From an uncultured Duncaniella sp. (lineage in GTDB: Bacteria > Bacteroidota > Bacteroidia > Bacteroidales > Muribaculaceae), in NCBI GenBank assembly GCA_910584825.1, contig CAJUCI010000039.1, positions 1 through 11,422 on the forward strand: 11,422 nucleotides of DNA, read 5' to 3'. How positions within the stretch are numbered: position 1 is the first letter of the stretch; each line of letters starts with the position of its first letter. This document shows, piece after piece, positions 6,520-11,422 of this stretch. The notes under the pieces were generated by a model. The model was given only the letters and a program-made list of their open reading frames with translations. It was not told the DNA's origin and searched no databases. The position numbers were made by a program, and so were the translations under genes.

Positions 6520-8701
6520 CTTTTACGCCTTTAACGGTTTTGATTTTTTTGATTATATTGTTGAGGGCGGATGTGTCGTTTATGCCGAGCACGAGAAATC
6601 CTGAGAATATGCCGTCATGCGACTCGATGGATATGTTGCGCAGGGCCACATCCTTCTCTTTGTTGATTATTGATGTTATGTTGGTCACGATGCTGATGTC
6701 ATCGATGCCGACTATGCGCACCGTGGCGGCAAACTGGTTGCCGGCGCGTCCTGACCACCGTGTGCGGATGACGCGGTAGGGGTAACGCTCGCGTATGTGG
6801 CGCGCGTTGGGGCAGTCGAGGCGGTGAATCTTGATTACGCCTTCGGCTGACACGAATCCGAACACATCGTCGCCGTATATGGGGTTGCAGCATTTCGAGA
6901 GCTTGTAGTTGACCCCCTTGATGTTGTCGCCGATGACGAGAATGTCGTCCGAGCCCCCTTCGGCATGACGCTCGTTGGGGCTCATCAGCTCGAACTCTTC
7001 GGCACTTACGCGCTCGATTTCGGCCTTGCGGTCGGCCGAGTCGATAAGCTCGTAGGTGGCGATGACGTCGTTCACGTCAATGCTCTCGTCGGCGATGGCC
7101 TTGTAGAAGTCGGTCACTGTGCGATAACCCATCTTCTTGATGGTGCGCATCAGTGTGCCTTCCTCAAGGTCGATTTTGCGGTTCTTGCAACGGCGTTGCA
7201 GCAGCTCGCGTCCGTATTCCGATGAGCGGTTGGCCCGCTCGTTGATGGTCTGCTTTATTTTATTGCGGGCCTTGGATGTGACCACAAAGTTGAGCCAGTC
7301 GAGCTTGGGCTGCTGTGACGGTGAGGTGAGAATCTCCACGGTGTCGCCTGACGACAGTTTGTGGTTGAGCTTGCGGTTGCGGCCGTTCACCTTGCCTCCG
7401 ATGCATGAGCATCCCAGCTTGGAGTGGACGGCAAAGGCGAAGTCGAGCACCGATGCGCCCATAGGCAGACGGTAGAGGTCGCCCATCGGGGTGAAGATGA
7501 ACACCTCCTTGTCATAGAGGTCCATCTTGAAGTTCTTCATCAGCTCCAGCGGGCCGTCGGAGGTCTCGAGGATGTCGCGGACGTTGTTCATCCACGCGTC
7601 AAGCTGTCCCTCGCTCTTGATGCCCTTGTATTTCCAGTGGGCGGCGAGACCTTTTTCGGCCACGAGGTCCATGCGCCGTGTGCGTATCTGCACCTCTACC
7701 CATTTGTTGTCGGGACCCATGACCGTTGTGTGCAGCGACTCGTAGCCGTTGCCTTTTGGTATTGAGAGCCAATCCTTGAGCCTCTTGGGGTTGGAGGTGT
7801 ACATGTCGGTGATGATGGAGAACACTCGCCAGCACTCGGCCTTTTCATCCTCGAGAGGTACGTCGAGAATTATTCGTATGGCGAAGAGGTCATATATGCC
7901 CGACAGCTCCACCTGCTGCTTGCGCAGTTTGTTCCAGATGGAGAAGATGCTTTTCGTGCGGCCTTTGATTTCGTATTTAAGGCCGGTCTTGTCGAGCTTT
8001 TCTTTGACCGGCGCGATGAATGAGGCTATGTAGGCGTCACGTGCGGTCTTGGTCTCGTTGAGTTCTCGCGCTATCCGGGTGTATGTGTCGCGTGCGGTGT
8101 ATTTCAGCGACATGTCCTCAAGCTCGCTCTTGATTTTATAGAGGCCGAGACGGTGGGCAAGGGGTGCATAGAGATAGTTGGCCTCAAAGGCTGTGTCGAC
8201 GACAAATTTCTCATCGGGGTGATGATTGATGGCGCGCATCAGTGTGAGGCGGTCGACAATCATGATGATTATGACGCGGATGTCGTCGGCGAGTGCCATA
8301 AGCAGACGCCTGAAATTGTCGGTCTTCACGACGGTCTGCTTTCCGTAGAGCGTAGACACCTTCATGAGGCCGGTGACGAGGCGCGACACGTCGGCGTCCC
8401 ACAGCTGCTCGACCCTCCGCACATCCAGCACTCCGGCGGCGCAGAGGTTGTAGACGAGCGTGGCGATAATCATATTGCGGTCGGGCGACACCATTTCGCA
8501 AAGGGCGATGCATGTCTCCATCGCACGGTTTGTCGGGTCGATGCCATGGGTGTGGGCCGGTGAATATCCGGCTTCGCGGGCCTCCTTGTACACTCGGCGC
8601 AGCGTGGCATAGTCGGCCGGCTCGCTTACCGAACTGGCATCGGCGGCAAGACGCCTGACGAGTGTGTGTATGTCGTGTGTTGTCGTTTTCTTTTCTTCCA
8701 T
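6503..8701 (-). CDS. relA: RelA-type (p)ppGpp synthetase with degenerate hydrolase domain
   Basis: A 732-residue long RSH protein that transfers pyrophosphate from ATP to GTP or GDP. The N-terminal HD domain (about 50-165) has lost its catalytic residues: the HD pair is YN (84-85), the following ED pair is replaced in LCAAG, the usual HP near residue 58 is absent, and LADRLHNMRTL has become IVDRLTLMRAI (148-158, Asn lost). The synthetase domain is intact: GRTKSIFSIWNK (247-258), YDLFAIR with D271, RLKDW (307-311), GNGYESLHTTV, and EVQIRT with E336, then AAHWKYK. TGS (about 395-455), a Cys/His zinc-finger-like part (C604, C605, H626, C630) and ACT (about 658-732) follow. This predicts a synthetase without hydrolase activity, so another RSH must degrade (p)ppGpp. 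It lies 67 bp after murA and overlaps the next gene by 17 bp. Confidence 0.93.
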   Translation of the reverse strand: MEEKKTTTHDIHTLVRRLAADASSVSEPADYATLRRVYKEAREAGYSPAHTHGIDPTNRAMETCIALCEMVSPDRNMIIATLVYNLCAAGVLDVRRVEQLWDADVSRLVTGLMKVSTLYGKQTVVKTDNFRRLLMALADDIRVIIIMIVDRLTLMRAINHHPDEKFVVDTAFEANYLYAPLAHRLGLYKIKSELEDMSLKYTARDTYTRIARELNETKTARDAYIASFIAPVKEKLDKTGLKYEIKGRTKSIFSIWNKLRKQQVELSGIYDLFAIRIILDVPLEDEKAECWRVFSIITDMYTSNPKRLKDWLSIPKGNGYESLHTTVMGPDNKWVEVQIRTRRMDLVAEKGLAAHWKYKGIKSEGQLDAWMNNVRDILETSDGPLELMKNFKMDLYDKEVFIFTPMGDLYRLPMGASVLDFAFAVHSKLGCSCIGGKVNGRNRKLNHKLSSGDTVEILTSPSQQPKLDWLNFVVTSKARNKIKQTINERANRSSEYGRELLQRRCKNRKIDLEEGTLMRTIKKMGYRTVTDFYKAIADESIDVNDVIATYELIDSADRKAEIERVSAEEFELMSPNERHAEGGSDDILVIGDNIKGVNYKLSKCCNPIYGDDVFGFVSAEGVIKIHRLDCPNARHIRERYPYRVIRTRWSGRAGNQFAATVRIVGIDDISIVTNITSIINKEKDVALRNISIESHDGIFSGFLVLGINDTSALNNIIKKIKTVKGVKDVQRS

Positions 8702-8768
8702 CGTTAGGAGTGACGTTTGCTTGGTTGTATGTGGGGGTGATGGAATGGCTCGGAGAGGGTGGGGGCGG

Positions 8769-10079
8769 CTATTCGCGGCGCGATATGCATGCTCCCGCAG
8801 ATGACAGGCGGGTGTCGATAGCCTCGTATCCGCGGTCTATCTGGTCGATGTTGTCAATCGTCGACATGCCTTTCGCGCTGAGGGCGGCGATGAGCATGGC
8901 TATGCCGGCGCGGATGTCGGGCGAGTGCATGTTGTTGGCGCGCAGAGGCACCTTGTGGTCAAGGCCGATTACGACGGCGCGATGGGGGTCGCACAGCATT
9001 ATCTGCGCGCCCATGTCGATGAGTCGGTCGACGAAGAACAGGCGGCTCTCAAACATTTTCTGATGTATGAGCACCGAGCCTCGACACTGCGTGGCCGTGA
9101 CGAGTATAACCGACAGCAGGTCGGGTGTCAGTCCGGGCCAGGGAGCGTCGGCAATGGTGGGGATGGAGCCGTCGAGATTGTTTTCAATCTCGTAGACATC
9201 CTGCGCGGGGATGAAGATGTCGTCACCGCGACGCTCGAGCTTGATGCCGAGGCGGCGGAAGGCGTCGGGGATGATGCCGAGGTTGTCATACGACACATCC
9301 TTGATTGTGAGCGAACTCTGCGTGAGTGCGGCCATGCCGATGAAGCTGCCCACCTCAATCATGTCGGGGAGGATGGTATGCACGGCCCCGCCGAGATTTT
9401 TGGTGCCGGTGATTTTGAGCAGATTGGAGCCTATGCCCTCAATCTTCACGCCCATGCCGGTGAGCAGTTTGCACAGCTGTTGTATATACGGCTCGCATGC
9501 GGCATTATATATGGTGGTCACTCCCTCGGCAAGTGAGGCGGCCATGATGATGTTGGCTGTGCCTGTCACCGAGGCCTCGTCAAGCAGCATGTAGCATCCC
9601 TTGAGGCCGTTGACGGTTACGAGATAGTAGGCCTGACGCTCCTCGTTGTAGGCTATCATCGCTCCGAGCTTTGAAAGGCCGGTGATGTGGGTGTCCACCT
9701 TGCGGCGGCCAATCTTGTCGCCTCCGGGTTTGGCGAAATAGGCCTGGCCGAGTCGGGCAAGGAGCGGGCCAACGACAAGCACCGAGCCGCGGAGTCCGGC
9801 ACAACGGGCCACGAAGTCGGCACTCGATATGTAGTCCTCGTCAAGGTCATCGGCCTGAAATCGGTAGCTGTTCTCACCGATTTTCTCGACCTTCACGTTC
9901 ATAGCTTTAAGGAGGTCTATGAGGTTTTTGACGTCGAGGATGTTGGGCACATTGTGGATTGTCACCGGCTCGGATGTCAGCAGCACTGCGCTGATGACTT
10001 GGAGAGCCTCGTTTTTGGCACCCTGTGGTTTGATGCTTCCGCTTAGACGGTGGCCGCCTTCGATGATATATTTGCTCAT
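8769..10079 (-). CDS. murA: UDP-N-acetylglucosamine 1-carboxyvinyltransferase MurA, Asp active-site variant
   Basis: A 436-residue cytosolic enzyme that transfers enolpyruvate from PEP to UDP-GlcNAc, the first committed step of peptidoglycan synthesis. Visible landmarks are GAKNEAL with K22 and N23, the active-site loop PGGDKIGRRKVDTHI (118-132), DAPWPGLTPD with D320, and DIRAGIAMLIAAL with R390. The loop has D121 where E. coli has Cys115. The same change in mycobacteria and chlamydiae keeps activity but prevents fosfomycin alkylation, so intrinsic fosfomycin resistance at the target is expected. The length is slightly above the usual 419. The start at 10079 fits the family N-terminus, with an AT-rich leader and no Shine-Dalgarno. 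It follows murB by 88 bp. That gap holds a weak 6-bp inverted repeat (10122-10141) without a T-tract, so no terminator. Confidence 0.97.
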   Translation of the reverse strand: MSKYIIEGGHRLSGSIKPQGAKNEALQVISAVLLTSEPVTIHNVPNILDVKNLIDLLKAMNVKVEKIGENSYRFQADDLDEDYISSADFVARCAGLRGSVLVVGPLLARLGQAYFAKPGGDKIGRRKVDTHITGLSKLGAMIAYNEERQAYYLVTVNGLKGCYMLLDEASVTGTANIIMAASLAEGVTTIYNAACEPYIQQLCKLLTGMGVKIEGIGSNLLKITGTKNLGGAVHTILPDMIEVGSFIGMAALTQSSLTIKDVSYDNLGIIPDAFRRLGIKLERRGDDIFIPAQDVYEIENNLDGSIPTIADAPWPGLTPDLLSVILVTATQCRGSVLIHQKMFESRLFFVDRLIDMGAQIMLCDPHRAVVIGLDHKVPLRANNMHSPDIRAGIAMLIAALSAKGMSTIDNIDQIDRGYEAIDTRLSSAGACISRRE

Positions 10080-10167
10080 AATTCTTTAAAAGCTGATAAC
10101 TGTGAGGATAGTGTTTATTGTCAGATTATTTTAGCAATCTGCCTTTATGGTCAGAACGTTTGTGCTG

Positions 10168-11184
10168 TCAGATGTGTTCAACTTCCGGGGTCAGGGTGAC
10201 ACCATATCTATTCATCACCGAATCCTTGATTCGTTGCTCAAGGGCGATTACCTCTGAGGCGGTGGCTTTGCGCTCGGGGTTGACAATGACGAGCGGCTGC
10301 AGATGCCATACTCCTACATTGCCTTCTCTGCGCCCTTTCCAGCCGCATCGGTCAATGAGCCACGCCGCCGGGATTTTCCAACCGCCATCAACAGCATAGT
10401 GGGGAAACGATTCGTTACCTTCCACCTCTATTATATGTCTTAGGGTCGCATCGTCGATTACGGGATTTTTGAAAAAACTGCCCGCGCTCGGAGTGTCGGC
10501 AGGGTCGGGGAGCTTTGAGTCTCTTACGGCTATGACAGCGTCGCGTACCTGAGTGGGTGACTGCGGCGGTTCCTGGAACCGTTCGCGCAGGGCGGGGTAG
10601 TCAATCTTTGGTGATGGGGTGGCAGTCAGACGGTAGACGACGGAGTGTATAATGTAGCATCCGCGTAACTCAGGTCGCTTGAATATTGAGTCGCGGTAGC
10701 CGTATCGGCACTCTTCGCACGGGATGGTGACAAACTCGCCCTTCTCGCGGTCATACGCATTGACCTCGACAATCGCATCGGCTGCCTCTGAGCCGTAGGC
10801 ACCCACGTTTTGCACGGCAGACGCTCCGACCTCGCCGGGTATTCCCGACAGGTTTTCCACGCCCCAAAGCTCGCGGTCGCAGGCCCAGCGGATGAAATCG
10901 TCCATCTTTTCACCGGCACCCACCTTGACTTTTACCCCCGCAGGGTCTTCCTCCACGATTTCTATACCTTTGATGGCACTGTGCGCCACCACGCCGGGGA
11001 AATCATGGGTGAACAGGAGATTGCTGCCTCCGCCGATATGTACGAAGTCGACGTCATGACGTAACGTCGAGAGGATGAAGGGTATATCCTCGGGAATGTC
11101 ATATTCGATGAAGCAGCCACATTTGGCCGGAATGGCAAACGTGGTCATCGCAGTAAGGTCGAAGTTTTGGCGAGTGGTAATCAT
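10168..11184 (-). CDS. murB: UDP-N-acetylenolpyruvoylglucosamine reductase MurB
   Basis: A 338-residue FAD- and NADPH-dependent reductase that converts the MurA product to UDP-MurNAc in the cytosol. FAD-binding signatures are GGGSNLL (51-57) and SGIPGEVGASAVQNVGAYG (113-131). Catalytic residues are in place: R164 in YGYRDS, S236 in SAGSFFKNP (the proton donor, Ser229 in E. coli), and E334 in the C-terminal PEVEHI. The length and the segment between them fit the E. coli-like type I enzymes. A GTG two codons upstream (11190) is in frame, but ATG 11184 is preferred because the -7 box at 11190-11197 puts the transcription start at or beside this ATG. murB would then be translated from a leaderless mRNA as the first gene of the operon. 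Confidence 0.96.
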   Translation of the reverse strand: MITTRQNFDLTAMTTFAIPAKCGCFIEYDIPEDIPFILSTLRHDVDFVHIGGGSNLLFTHDFPGVVAHSAIKGIEIVEEDPAGVKVKVGAGEKMDDFIRWACDRELWGVENLSGIPGEVGASAVQNVGAYGSEAADAIVEVNAYDREKGEFVTIPCEECRYGYRDSIFKRPELRGCYIIHSVVYRLTATPSPKIDYPALRERFQEPPQSPTQVRDAVIAVRDSKLPDPADTPSAGSFFKNPVIDDATLRHIIEVEGNESFPHYAVDGGWKIPAAWLIDRCGWKGRREGNVGVWHLQPLVIVNPERKATASEVIALEQRIKDSVMNRYGVTLTPEVEHI

Positions 11185-11189
11185 AGGCA

Positions 11190-11197
11190 CAAATTTA
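11190..11197 (-). promoter_or_regulatory. Probable -7 box of the murB operon
   Basis: On the minus strand TAAATTTG matches TAnnTTTG exactly and ends six bases before ATG 11184. The -33 region, about 19 bp upstream, reads AATTTTC within a long A/T tract and is not a good TTTG. Because the box is so close to the ATG, transcription should start at about the first codon. The alternative is that the true promoter lies further upstream and this match is chance in AT-rich DNA. Confidence 0.5.
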
Positions 11198-11254
11198 GAA
11201 AAATATTTTTGAAAATTTTTAATAAAAATGAGTGGATATTAAAAAATAAATTCC

Positions 11255-11262
11255 TAACTTTG
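11255..11262 (+). promoter_or_regulatory. Promoter of the structured RNA and tRNA-Ser transcript
   Basis: TAACTTTG followed by CA is a textbook Bacteroidota -7 box. The -33 position holds only GTGG (11232-11235), a weak match, but an A/T-rich tract lies upstream. Transcription would begin near 11267, about 100 nt before tRNA-Ser. It is divergent from the murB promoter. Confidence 0.6.
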
Positions 11263-11267
11263 CACCG

Positions 11268-11368
11268 CAATTCACGATAAGACCGTTGCAATCCTCGCAA
11301 GAGGACGTGACCGAGACAAAAGGAGCTTCCATAGCGGTCAGCCGGTCTGAAGCGTGAAGCGCACCCGA
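11268..11368 (+). ncRNA. Candidate structured leader RNA upstream of tRNA-Ser
   Basis: Between the promoter and the tRNA lie about 100 nt with no reading frame. They can fold as a three-helix junction. The outer stem is AGACCG (11280-11285) with CGGTCT (11343-11348). Inside it, TCCTC/GAGGA is capped by a GCAA tetraloop (11292-11305), and TGACCG (11308-11313) pairs with CGGTCA (11335-11340). A linker with a GAAGCGTGAAGCG repeat leads to the tRNA. The complementarity is seen directly; that the RNA forms, is stable after tRNA processing, or has a function is inferred. I could not match it to SRP RNA, tmRNA, 6S, RNase P or a riboswitch family. It may simply be a tRNA 5' leader. Confidence 0.35.
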
Positions 11369-11422
11369 GGAAAGATGCCGGAGTGGTCGATCGGGGCGGT
11401 CTCGAAAACCGTTGTGCCCTTG
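11369..11422 (+). tRNA. tRNA-Ser, anticodon CGA (3' end outside the window)
   Basis: The 5' part of a class II tRNA is present. The acceptor strand is GGAAAGA, then TG, a D-arm with CCG/CGG and the loop GAGTGGTCGAT, and an anticodon stem GCGGT/ACCGT around CTCGAAA (anticodon CGA, decoding UCG). The next bases, TGTGCCCTTG, begin the long variable arm typical of serine tRNAs. The window ends within that arm, so the T-arm and acceptor closure cannot be checked. Confidence 0.9.

Noticed and set aside
8925..9536. Open frames on the plus strand inside murA, relA and yihY (for example 203 codons here)
   Set aside because: They are products of GC-rich codon use on the opposite strand and have no recognisable protein features.
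10122..10141. Inverted repeat CAGATT/AATCTG between murB and murA as a terminator
   Set aside because: Only 6 AT-rich pairs with an 8-nt loop and no T-tract on either strand.
11367..11380. GAGGAAAG-like string as the start of RNase P RNA
   Set aside because: It is fully explained as the acceptor stem and D-arm of tRNA-Ser, and the rest of the RNase P core is absent.

Overview
The window looks like chromosomal DNA from a member of the Bacteroidota, most probably Bacteroidales. Promoters fit the TAnnTTTG (-7) type of that phylum, Shine-Dalgarno sequences are mostly weak or absent, the tRNA genes lack an encoded CCA, and the MurA has the Asp active-site variant. The proteins, including a GH140-like apiosidase, suit a gut Bacteroidales. 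The GC-rich coding and very AT-rich intergenic DNA suggest Muribaculaceae, but that family-level placement is a guess.

Layout. Bases 1-350 hold a tRNA-Gly(CCC) gene on the minus strand with its terminator and a promoter region shared back to back with the next gene. Bases 398-1448 hold two convergent genes only 7 bp apart: a small exported-looking cysteine-rich TIGR04076-family protein (+) and an HTH regulator with a long disordered tail (-). Bases 1449-2311 are an AT-rich, gene-free stretch carrying about 15 copies of a TTTGCAAA-like palindrome. These overlap the promoter of the HTH gene and are the least ordinary DNA in the window. Bases 2312-3757 encode an exported GH140/DUF4038 glycosidase with no neighbouring polysaccharide-utilisation genes, closed by a strong hairpin terminator shared with the convergent ridA.

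Bases 3862-11184 are a block of six minus-strand genes, read in the order murB, murA, relA-type (p)ppGpp synthetase, lipoprotein, YihY/BrkB membrane protein, ridA. Gaps are 88 bp or less, two junctions overlap, and I see no internal terminator, so it is probably one operon. It joins the first two committed steps of peptidoglycan precursor synthesis (MurA makes UDP-GlcNAc-enolpyruvate, MurB reduces it) to a stringent-response enzyme and two envelope proteins. The RSH protein has lost its hydrolase residues but kept its synthetase residues. MurA has Asp in place of the fosfomycin-reactive Cys. murB appears to be read from a leaderless mRNA.

At the right end a plus-strand promoter precedes about 100 nt that can fold into a three-helix junction, followed by a tRNA-Ser(CGA) gene cut by the window edge. 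No CRISPR array, complete mobile element, rRNA or obvious defence system is present. The best candidates for something undescribed are the TTTGCAAA array with its HTH gene and the structured RNA ahead of tRNA-Ser.
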